Below are positions 55,655-64,000 of a DNA stretch of 64,000 nt, in pieces. This DNA is from Erodium maritimum (lineage: Eukaryota > Streptophyta > Magnoliopsida > Geraniales > Geraniaceae): positions 14,067,228 through 14,131,227 of the forward strand of contig OY997595.1 in the NCBI GenBank assembly GCA_963921825.1, written 5' to 3'. How positions within the stretch are numbered: position 1 is the stretch's first letter; every line of letters begins with the position of its first letter. The notes under the pieces were generated by a model. The model saw only the letters and a list, made by a program, of their open reading frames with translations. It made no database searches and was not told where the DNA came from. Both the position numbers and the translations under genes were made by a program.

Positions 55655-57877
55655 GAGCAAGAACAACGGGTCGGTCCTCGGGCCCGACCCGCGCGTTCGC
55701 GGTCCGCGGGACGCGGGCTGTCCCAATGAGGGACGGTTTTTACGCGGCCCGCAAACACGCGAGCCGGGTCGCAGGTCTCGGCCCTCGTCCCTCGCTCGCG
55801 GGCTAGCGCGCGCCCCTCGCCCCTCGGCCCTGTCTCGCTCCCGTCTTCTCCCGTGGCGACGCGTGGCACGCCTAAATCCGATCGTTTGACAGCGGTCGGT
55901 AACGGTTATTTTTTTAATTAAATTTAATTCATTTTCAACCCTATAAATACCCCAACCTCATTTTTTCCACACCCATTCTCCAATTTAACTCTCCCATTCC
56001 CACATTCTACTCTCTCATTTCAAATATTCTCGTGAAAAATGGCGGGCGACGCAGGGTCCCGTGCACAATCGGCTGGTGACGAATTTAGCCCTTAGGAACT
56101 AGCAAGGAATTTTGAAGACATTCTAGCGGACCCTCGTGACAACTCCGCTTTCACGCCATACTCGCAACCGGGGTCGAGCTCAGGTAAGTGCAAACTATTT
56201 TTTTATTTATTATATTTTTTTAATTCATGTATTGTATTTATTTAATGTATTTATTGAAAAATTTAAATTATATTATTGTATTTGTTTAATTCATTTCTTG
56301 TATTTGTTTAATTAATGTATTGTAAATTTTTAATTCATTTATTGTATTAATTTATTGTTTAGGGCAATTTCGTCCACAACAATTCCAAATGGAATCAGGG
56401 TTCCAGATCCCGCAACAATTTGGAATGAACCCACAAGGACAAGGGTTCCAGCTTCCACCCCAATTCTACAACTACCCCGAGCACCCACTACCCGACGTAG
56501 TCGTCCCCCGACCATCCTCTGTCGGACCTTCCCAACGACAACGACGACCCCGAGCAGCACAACAGGATGCACGGGTATTCACCAAGGAGGAAGACATACA
56601 CCTCATAGACTACTGACTAAGTACTACAAAAAACGCGATCAAGGGAAACTCTAAAGCCGGAAACACATTCTGGTGCAATATTGAGAGGAAGTACAACTCG
56701 AGGGGAGGTCACCACCAGCGCGACTTGAATTCTCTCAAGAAACGTTGGGGAAGAGGCTCCTCGCAGACAATGAGGTTCCTCGGTTTTCTGAAGACCTCCA
56801 AGGCCGAGTACACGAGCGGCTGGAACCACGAGGAACACATTAGACATGCGAAGGACATGTGGGCGGCTATAGAGAAGGACGACAGACCGAGTGACCACCC
56901 AGCAAAACTCGACCTGGATCATTGGGTTGCGAAGCTCGAGGGCAATAAGAAGTTTGTTGTCGAGGAAGACACAATGGGTAATGTCCGCCAAGAACAAGCA
57001 CGCCAACAACGACAACGGTTGGATGAGGCTGAGGCTTATAGCTCAACCCCACCTACAAGCACAGGGGACGATTACACACCTCTTAGTGGTGAGTCCCAAC
57101 AACCAGAATGGGGAGCTTCCGATCACAACGAGGGGACTGAGGTCCCTCTCAGCGACACACCCCCCATCCCCTAAGGCCGCCACAAGCCCCCCTCGCCGAA
57201 CGCGACCGCAAGGAAAGAAGGCAGTGAAGGCATCAAAAAAGGCGAGCGTCCTCACAACCCAAATGACTGCCTTCGCCGAGTTGGAACATACACGGCAGGA
57301 GGTTGAACGTACACGGAAGGAACGCCATGCAGAAAGGACCCGCATGATACACAAGATAACCCAACAGTGGGAAGCAAACTTCGCCAAGTACGTGTCCATG
57401 GTGGAAAAGGATACCTCCTCCTTCACCGAAGAGGATAAGGAATAGCATAGGTCGTGCAAGGCCCGACTGCGAAGAGTCATGGATACCCTTGAAGGTGAAC
57501 TTGCAGATCTTCGACGACAACAACCACCACCGGATGTCGACCCAACATGGGATGATTCTTGAGCATGTATTTTTTTGTGGGTTGTATTAAAAGGGGATCA
57601 ATAAAATTAAAAGTTAATTTTTATTCGTGTTCAATTTATTTATTATTATTTTTTTCACATTTGTTTATATTTTATATAATTTAAACGGTTTTTGATAAAA
57701 AAAAATTAAATAAAACAGCAAAATAACAACTAATAACAACTCAGCATCCAGTCAGCACAAGGGCCTCTCATTGCAAAACACCCACTATTCTGAGGCCCTA
57801 GGGCCTCACTTTTGTCCAGTCAACACAAGGGCCTCAGGGCTAGGGCCTCACCCAAGGTCTTTCCATTGCACATGCTC
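55655..57877. mobile_element. PIF/Harbinger element carrying only the Myb-like ORF
   Basis: Ends are GAGCAAGAACAACGG (55655) and CCATTGCACATGCTC (57877), imperfect inverses, flanked by TTA (55652-55654, 57878-57880). The left arm is very GC-rich, and the right arm has repeated AGGGCCTCA words, as in 20238-20596. It encodes the Myb-like accessory protein on plus but no transposase. It sits about 530 bp upstream of the SRO start codon. Confidence 0.9.
56039..57562 (+). pseudogene. PIF/Harbinger ORF1: Myb/SANT-like accessory protein, broken
   Basis: A TATA box (CCTATAAATA, 55941) precedes the ATG at 56039 (MAGDAGSRAQSAGDEFSP). A TAG follows at 56093, and an intron is likely at about 56186-56363. 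The second exon is Gln/Pro-rich (MESGFQIPQQFGMNPQGQG), then the Myb/SANT-like domain begins: FTKEEDIHLIDY, a TGA at 56615, then NTFWCNIERKYNSRGGHHQR and LNSLKKRWGR. After a frameshift near 57170 a Lys/Arg-rich coiled-coil C-terminus ends at 57562. In active elements this protein escorts the transposase to the ends and into the nucleus. Three lesions make this copy inactive. Confidence 0.82.
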
Positions 57878-57889
57878 TTAAACCTTTAA

Positions 57890-59220
57890 GAAAAGATAGG
57901 AAGGAGGGAAACAAGCCCTCAAATATAGATAAAAAGCTATTCAAACATAAACATGTAAGAACTCTCATAAAACATAAAGTCAGGGTCTAAAAAACATATA
58001 CCCAAATATTATCAACATGAAGTAGACGAAAATGTAAAAAAAAACAAAAGGTATGTGATTTGCCTCAGCCTCAAACTAGGTCTCAGAACCAAATATTACA
58101 ACCATGAAGAACGAAAAATAGATAAAGATCCATAATCCAGATTTACCAAACATAAAGTCCAGAGAAAAGTTGAAAGTCAACCAAAATCAGTCGACCAACA
58201 AGACCAAATGCCCCAAAACCGTCTATACAAGTGGAAGATCCATGAATCATTGGCGCCTACCTCCACTCACAATAGGGAGTTGGGAGGCGATGACACGTTG
58301 GCGGCCAACACCGCTTTAATCGATAGAAACATGACCGATGACTAAGGTGTCATCGGAATGGCCTACACCTTTGAACCGGAATTCTACCCATGTTTTCAAA
58401 GAAGCTAACAGGCTTAGACAAATCGTCGAAACCAATAAGACCCCAATCAACAACACGATAAGAAAGGGGAAAACCGGAAAATGAACAGTAAAAGAAAAGA
58501 CAATGAAACCATAAGTAAAAAGACAATAAAAGGACGGGAAATGAATCTCTCACCCCAAAAAACCAGCATATGAGAGCACACAGCAACCAAGACTAATATG
58601 AAAGAAAAGGATTTCCACAGTGAGAAACCGAGACGCTGGAAACAACAACTAGAACTATGTACAAATGATCACGTTGGCACCAAGACTACACCACGACCAC
58701 ATGCCAGGGAAGGAGTCGAGAAGAACACCACCATTGCAACCCAACATCTTCTAAGAAAATCTCATCAGTAAGGGGACACACCCACACCACCTGCCGACGT
58801 CCAACATCGGAACTAGCGACCAAGAAAGGGACAAGGGGGTCCCAGGAACTTTTAGAAGAGTAGATCGGAACCAAAAACAAAGAAAGCACAAGAGAAAATG
58901 GGAAGCACGGGAACCGATGAAGGAGGCAAACACCAGATCTAGAACAGAGGAAACCGAAAGTCGAGGTGAACGGTCGGAGGAGACGAAAACGGAGAACAGT
59001 GAGGGTAGAAACCTAGTAAAAGTAATCGAAAATAGACAGAAATGGTGGAGAAGAAGGGAAAGGTCGGAGGGTAAGAAGAATAGGTAGAGAGGGTTAAGGG
59101 GCAGCCACCACCGTAACAACCATGACCAAGCCATGGTCATCATCGGTGGAGGGAGAGGAAGACGCAACAACGGGCTAAGTTGTGAGATAACTAGGGTTTG
59201 TAGAGAGAGAAGTCGGCGAG
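57890..59220 (-). mobile_element. Retroposon-like non-coding block, third example
   Basis: On the minus strand the leader at about 59200 is CT-rich (CTTCTCTCTCTACAAACCC), followed by CACCGATGATGACCATGGC. The body is pyrimidine-rich and later GT-rich, down to about 57900. No coding domain was recognised. Same layout as 43031-44400 and 51525-52545, without obvious sequence identity at this level of inspection. Confidence 0.3.
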
Positions 59221-61348
59221 AGGTGACACGTTACTTTAGAAAAATAAAATATTTGTTTTGGTTTTTTTAGCGAAAGGGATTGGGTTTTATCAATTTTGTA
59301 GGAACTAATCGTATAGGAAGAAAAAAACAGACAATGAGCATGGACATTTCTTGTAAGAGTTATCTAGTACTACCACCGAAGAACAAATTTGTTTTTGATA
59401 ATAAAAATCATTGTCAAGATAAAAATAAGTCTTTAGGTAATCAATCACATTATCTGTCTATCGCATGATCATAAGGGGTATGTTGCTTTCTGTGAGGGGT
59501 CGCGGTAATAAACTAAAGATCTCAACAATTGCATTTGTAAAACGAAACCTGAATTTAAATAATTGATTCTTCCTAGTTGATCAATTATTGTCGATAAATT
59601 TTAATCATTTGTACTTCAGTTTTTATGTTTTCATTTTAATAATTGATTTTCAATAAATTTCTCCTCTAGTGTATAGTACTTTAAAAATAACAATTACCAT
59701 TTACAAAAGACATTGTATATGTTCGTTTTTTTAATTGTAAACGTAATAATATATTGAAATCAAAATAAATCCTGATCCAAAGCGGGATAAACAACACTAA
59801 TGAATAAAAGGTATGAATTGCAAGTCCTAAAAACGTAGGACAACGAGTACAAAAAATGTAAAACTCATTTTCCGAAACACTCCACTGAGATGTGCAAAGG
59901 TCAATGTTGCGATAACTTCCAAGGAAACCATTACATCGACTCCAAACAAGGCGTTAGGGCAGAACGAGCCCCTTTCTGAATAGTTTACGCCGAGGCGGAC
60001 TGTATACTCCTCCAAGGATCCAACATGTGTCGTCCTCCCTTCAATGATAATGTAAGGTTCCATGAACGCGGGAGTGTCGACTCCCGAGATGGTAGAAGAG
60101 TATCATGCCAAATGTTGGTGAGACTACTACGACTATACATCAAGTGAGCCGGTGTTGTTGGTCGACCCCCTATTGGATCACGAGCTCCTCACTGATCGAT
60201 GCGAGGGTGTATGCTCCTTCATACTCTTCGTTGTTTGATACGCCTCTCGGAGCATGTAGAGCCCTCAGCCTCCAAGTCTTGGATCTCCCCTGCCAAACGC
60301 TTCAGTCCCGTCAAGAGGGAAGATGTAGCTAACTCTTCTGGATATGGCCCGGTTGATCTTGTAGGAAGGAATGGGAGAAGCTCTAGGGTGTTGCAGGTGT
60401 GCCCGATGCCCTCTTTCTCGGAATAAGGAAACTCCCAGAACGTCCAAACGATTCCTTATGACGGGAAAAGTCCTGACTCCTGAGTCAGAATCTCGGGTCG
60501 GATAATCACTTGTGATAGAAAAAAATTGACTCAATCAGGGAAGAAGCCTCTTCCTCGAACACCTTCCCCTAAACTTTACGTTCTCATGACCTTGGTGCCA
60601 CCCGAGCGTATTTGGGTGTCTGACGACCTGAAGAGCCACCCAAGCAGGACCAATTTGTGCCCGGGTCAACCTACCATGACTGGATAAAGAGCTGGTTGAC
60701 CCTGGGTTAGTAGAGGATCGAAGGGAAGGTCTCATTTCCCATTGACCCGAATGACAAGTCGATTCTAGATTCCTTACACAAATGCAGCCAAAATAGTGGT
60801 CCAGTTAACGTTCATAGGAGATATGCATAAGGATTCGTACCTGAAACACAGAGAGTTGGAACCAAAGATGGCTTTGTAGGGGAAGGCCTACATCCACATG
60901 CACCCTAACAAGCATGAAATTCCCCCGACTCATTTCGTCTGCGTCGTTACCCATCACCAAACAAGTGCCCAGAGCGCTCCTCAGACGAAAGTCGACTCCT
61001 CAGTTCCAGACCCCACATGCAGGTTGAAGATGCGAGCCCTCACCGAAAAGTGGGTGAAGATGATATCATGTGGTGAAGATGATTGCCAAAAGAAAGTCTT
61101 CATTGTCATGACCCAAGCTGTCATCGTGTAAGCAAAAATCGAGGGCCCGACCGTAGAGATCCGTCGGAGGGATGAAAACCGCCCGCAAATGTCGCTGTCG
61201 TTTTCTTGCTTCCACCGTAGACCATTACTACGAACTCAGAGAGTAGAGCGACCACTTAGGGTTTATGTTCGATTTTTAAAATTTTCAAGTTTAAATCCAA
61301 TCCGATAGATTTAGCTAACATGAGCAGTGACATGCGGATTGCGGACTA
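59221..61348. other. Intergenic DNA, no gene supported
   Basis: 59221-59760 is AT-rich and featureless. 59760-61290 has a more balanced composition and several short open frames on both strands, none with a domain I know. It resembles decayed retrotransposon sequence but no family could be named. Confidence 0.4.
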
Positions 61349-61351
61349 TTA

Positions 61352-62275
61352 GAGCATGTACAACAGAAATGACCTTGGTCAGGGAGTGGGAGTGCAGACC
61401 TTGTGCTGACTGGACAAAAGTCAGGGAGTAGGAGTGCAGAAAAGTGGGTGTTTTGCAACAGAAAGGACCTCGAGGTCCTGGGAGTGCAGAACAATGCTGA
61501 CTGGATTATTAATTGATATTTTGTTGTTTTATCTAATTATTTATCAGAAACTGTTTAAATTATATAAACAAATGTGAAAAAAAAATAATTAATGACAATA
61601 AATAAATAATAAATAAATTTAACACGAATAAAAATGAACTTTTTAATAATGGAAAAGAAATCAATAAAATATGTGTATAGAATAATATGGTCAACTATAT
61701 AATATTCATAGTAGTTGCTATAACGAAAAATCTTTGAGTCAGACCGGATATAAATACACACAAAAACGATAATATGGTCAAATATATATTACATATAAAT
61801 GTTATTTTATTTGAAATATCATCCAACACTAAATTATATAATATATAATCTATTAAAAAGAAGATTTGATTTTAAATTTTAATATGCATTTCATTCCAAA
61901 ATTAAAAGTATATCATATTGATTATAATGAAACATAATAACAAAAGCCTATCTAGCTCAATGGTAGAACACAAGGCTTTAAGTTGTGAGGTTGGGGGTTC
62001 GAATCCTACAATTAACAAAAAAAATTGTTCAAAAAAAAATCAGCGTGGGTGGAAGCCAGGTGTCGGCCCAAGAGAGGCCCAGCGTGGCCAAGGAGCGAAG
62101 GAGCGAGGAGTGCGGGCTGGTCTGCGATCGAGGAGCGCTGGCTGAGGAGCGAGGAACGAGCCCAGTGTTTCTGGGGCGCGGACCGCAAAAAACGAAACCC
62201 ACAACGGAGCGGGCCTCGCTCCTCGGCCCAGGCGCGTGCGAAATGGGACGCGGGCACGCTCCGTTGTTCTTGCTC
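61352..62275. mobile_element. PIF/Harbinger deletion derivative (924 bp) with an internal SINE
   Basis: It begins GAGCATGTACAACAG and ends CCGTTGTTCTTGCTC, flanked by TTA (61349-61351, 62276-62278). Its first 330 bp match the inverse of the right part of 55655-57877 (GTGCTGACTGGACAAAAGT, GTGGGTGTTTTGCAA, AAACTGTTTAAATTATATAA). Its last 100 bp resemble that element's GC-rich left end. So it is the same family inserted in the opposite orientation, with the Myb ORF deleted. A tRNA-like unit lies inside at 61946-62010. Confidence 0.88.
61946..62010 (+). mobile_element. tRNA-Lys-like SINE head or tRNA pseudogene
   Basis: It reads like the first two thirds of nuclear tRNA-Lys: A box TAGCTCAATGG (61953-61963), a CAAGGCTTTAAG segment at the anticodon, and B box GGTTCGAATCC (61996-62006). 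One base is missing in the anticodon loop relative to a UUU anticodon, the anticodon stem is poorly paired, and there is no matching acceptor 3' half. A-rich sequence (ATTAACAAAAAAAATTG) follows, similar to ATAACAAAA just upstream, a possible target duplication. A short SINE is more likely than a functional tRNA. Confidence 0.6.
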
Positions 62276-62278
62276 TTA

Positions 62279-62639
62279 AAGCAGTAACATTGAGGGTGCA
62301 GCGTTAACAGATTGGGGAAACCGGCTACTTGTATGGTTAAGATAGGACGGTTTTGCCTTTTGGAATCGGTGGTTGTGACAATTATGTAATACTGTATGCT
62401 GAAAATTAAATATTAATATACTTTTGTTCAGCAAAATGCGTAACTTGGAAATAGTAAACAAATAATTCTATTTATGGATAAGGTTAATGTCACGTGGCAT
62501 GCGAATTCCAGAATGGGATGAATCATAAGTTTATTATATTCATATTCTTGTGGATTCATGAACAGGTCATACATGGGACCCCACAAACTGGGCGCTGCTA
62601 CATATTGGATACAACGAATTCAAAACAAACAAACAAGTT
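62279..62639. other. Intergenic DNA between the Harbinger derivative and the last LINE
   Basis: About 360 bp of AT-rich DNA without recognisable features. Confidence 0.5.
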
Positions 62640-64000
62640 TTTTTTTTTTGACGAAAATGAGGGATTTATAAAGTTGAATCAGAAGCCAGCAACCCAGAAA
62701 TGAGTTCTGGCAATAAAGAATAATCCCACACTACAGATGCCCACTCACGGGCATTCCTAGCTAGCTCATGAGCTACCATGTTTGCAGATCTTTTTACATG
62801 AACTACACTAACTTCTACCATACAAGAAAGAATCTGTTTACAATCTTCAATAATAGCTCCTAACGGAGTGATCAGAACCGAATTGCTCTTAAGAGCCAAA
62901 ACTAATCCCAAACAATTCGATTCGACCACCCCGTTTCCCATACCTCGGTCCGCAAGCTCTTGCAACGCCGCCTTCAATGCCAAAGCCTCTAGCACTTCCG
63001 GGTCTTGATAGCCCCCAAACACCTTACATTGCATAAAACACGGGGAACCATCCTCACCTCTACAAACCCAACCACCCCCACCCCCGACACCTTGGAAGAC
63101 CGCGGCATCGGAATTGACCTTCCACCTACCGGGGGCCGGTTTCCTCCATCTTCCATTCTCGATCACAGTTCCATCAACACCTCTTACTCGCGGCACCTGA
63201 GCTTCTTTCCAACCAGCCAACAACTGCTCAGCACCCCGGAAAATACCTTCGACCGAGGGACTTTTTCCTTCCCACACTCTCTGATTGCGAGCCCTCCAGA
63301 GACCCCAACAAACCACCGAAATAAAATCTGTATTAGCGCCCCCTCCCGACAACCAGCTGGCCCCCAACCAGTCCCAAAATGTCAAATCACCTCCGGAAGA
63401 GACGCCCAACACTCTACTCCAAACCACACAATCCAGGCTGACATTTACCCTTCTAGTGATTAAATTATCGTTCGTAGGAAGAAAACCGGACACCCCCCTC
63501 CACAAAAAGTGACAAATCTTCGGAGGGACCTTCTGACGCCATAACTGTTTCCAAAAAACATCTCGGTCCTCAATACTCCACCTCCCCTTCTGAACCTGTA
63601 AAGACCGGTAAACATCACGGACGCTATAGTGTCCACTTCGAGACCCCCTTCAATACCAATCATCAGCAAGCAAACTAGAATTAAGGGGGACCCTCAAAAT
63701 AGCCTCTGCATCCTGGACATCAAACAACTCGTGGATCAAACCGTCATTCCATGATCTAGAACCCGGCCTGAGAAGATAATTAACAGTCCAATGTTCCATC
63801 CTTGGGGGTTCGGCCTCCATTAGACCCGAATCGGACTGAAGCCAAGCCACCCTAAGGACTTTCGTGTCTTCTCCTGACCCAATACGCCTTCTAATACCTC
63901 CCTTCACAATTCCTTGAGCTTCCAACACACTATTCCAAATCGGGCTAGCATTAGGGCACTTCACTGCATTGATATAGTCTGTCAAAGGATAATACCTTTC
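62640..64000 (-). mobile_element. LINE C-terminal region, continuing past the right edge
   Basis: A T run at 62639-62651 is the inverted poly(A) tail. From the right edge down the minus strand encodes the post-RT region (WNSVLEAQGIVKGGIRRRIG, VAWLQSDSGLMEAEPPRMEH) to a stop at 63650. A zinc-binding linker with lesions follows, then an open frame of 279 codons (63505-62669) ending in an RNase H domain (WKVNSDAAVFQGVGGGGGWV, LEALALKAALQELADRG, VVESNCLGLVLAL, VKRSANMVAHELAR). The RNase H differs from that of 31861-42097, indicating a separate LINE family. The 5' part is outside the window. Confidence 0.9.
62669..63505 (-). pseudogene. LINE RNase H domain segment
   Basis: A long intact piece of the C-terminal LINE polyprotein: WGLWRARNQRVWEGKSPSVE as linker, then RNase H with Asp in WKVNSDAAV, Glu in LEALALKAAL, Asn-Cys in VESNCLGLV (where Asp-Cys is usual) and the terminal VKRSANMVAHELAR. 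The domain removes RNA from the cDNA hybrid. Loss of frame upstream at 63505 separates it from the rest. Confidence 0.85.

Noticed and set aside
56355-56654. Alternative frame over the Harbinger Myb-like ORF
   Set aside because: Gln/Pro-rich and Myb motifs are in the neighbouring frame; this one is a shadow.
60105-60735. Candidate genes on both strands
   Set aside because: Short frames without motifs in probably decayed repeat DNA; cannot be supported.
63005-63463. 152-codon open frame on +
   Set aside because: Shadow of the LINE RNase H frame on the minus strand.

Overview
This window is nuclear DNA of a flowering plant, most likely a eudicot. The evidence is spliced genes with GT-AG introns, a plastid transit peptide, and dense plant-type transposons: a Ty3/gypsy chromovirus-like element, plant L1-type LINEs with an RNase H domain, and CACTA, PIF/Harbinger and SINE elements. 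No bacterial, organellar or CRISPR features were seen. I could place three host genes with confidence; nearly everything else is mobile DNA in various states of decay.

Host genes. (1) DXR, 1-deoxy-D-xylulose 5-phosphate reductoisomerase of the plastid MEP isoprenoid pathway: 12 exons on + (10334-23804), 474 residues, open throughout. Its first intron is about 10.4 kb and is almost a museum of transposons; intron 6 uses a GC donor. (2) A small intronless DUF1645-type gene on - (42248-42730). (3) An SRO (SIMILAR TO RCD ONE) gene on - (53855-55125): degenerate PARP domain plus RST domain, four exons.

Layout. 1-8462: a gypsy element on -, truncated by the left edge, with integrase, RNase H, RT, protease, gag, a repeat-rich leader, primer-binding site and a 2.55-kb 5' LTR. 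It is inserted at the start of an ORF1-only LINE derivative (8463-9954), which ends about 380 bp before the DXR start codon. 10422-20786: DXR intron 1 with a fold-back MITE, a 2.06-kb CACTA element holding a SINE and a second MITE, an antisense LINE tail, a polyadenylated retroposon, and a 3.1-kb PIF/Harbinger element. The last carries a transposase remnant, an inserted RRM-type LINE ORF1 and a small MITE. 24.7-30.2 kb: AT-rich, TA-flanked inverted-repeat elements with short-motif arrays and GC-rich islands. 31.9-42.1 kb: a LINE with a perfect 15-bp target duplication, broken in its endonuclease domain by a solo LTR, itself broken by a second, oppositely oriented solo LTR. 45.8-51.5 kb: three LINE segments, one with a 5' inversion. 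55.7-57.9 kb: a PIF/Harbinger element carrying the Myb-like ORF. 61.4-62.3 kb: a shorter relative of it with a tRNA-Lys-like SINE inside. 62.6 kb to the right edge: another LINE on -.

How it fits together. The host genes are functionally unrelated neighbours. The transposons form a readable insertion history: nested LTR-in-LTR-in-LINE, gypsy-in-LINE, LINE-in-Harbinger and SINE/MITE-in-CACTA. I found no convincing new molecular system. The points most worth checking are the transposon-filled DXR intron, the transposons abutting the DXR promoter, the split two-gene Harbinger family, the ORF1-only LINE derivatives, the twin-primed LINE and the motif-array elements at 24.7-30.2 kb. All protein identities rest on motif recognition by eye; no database search was run.
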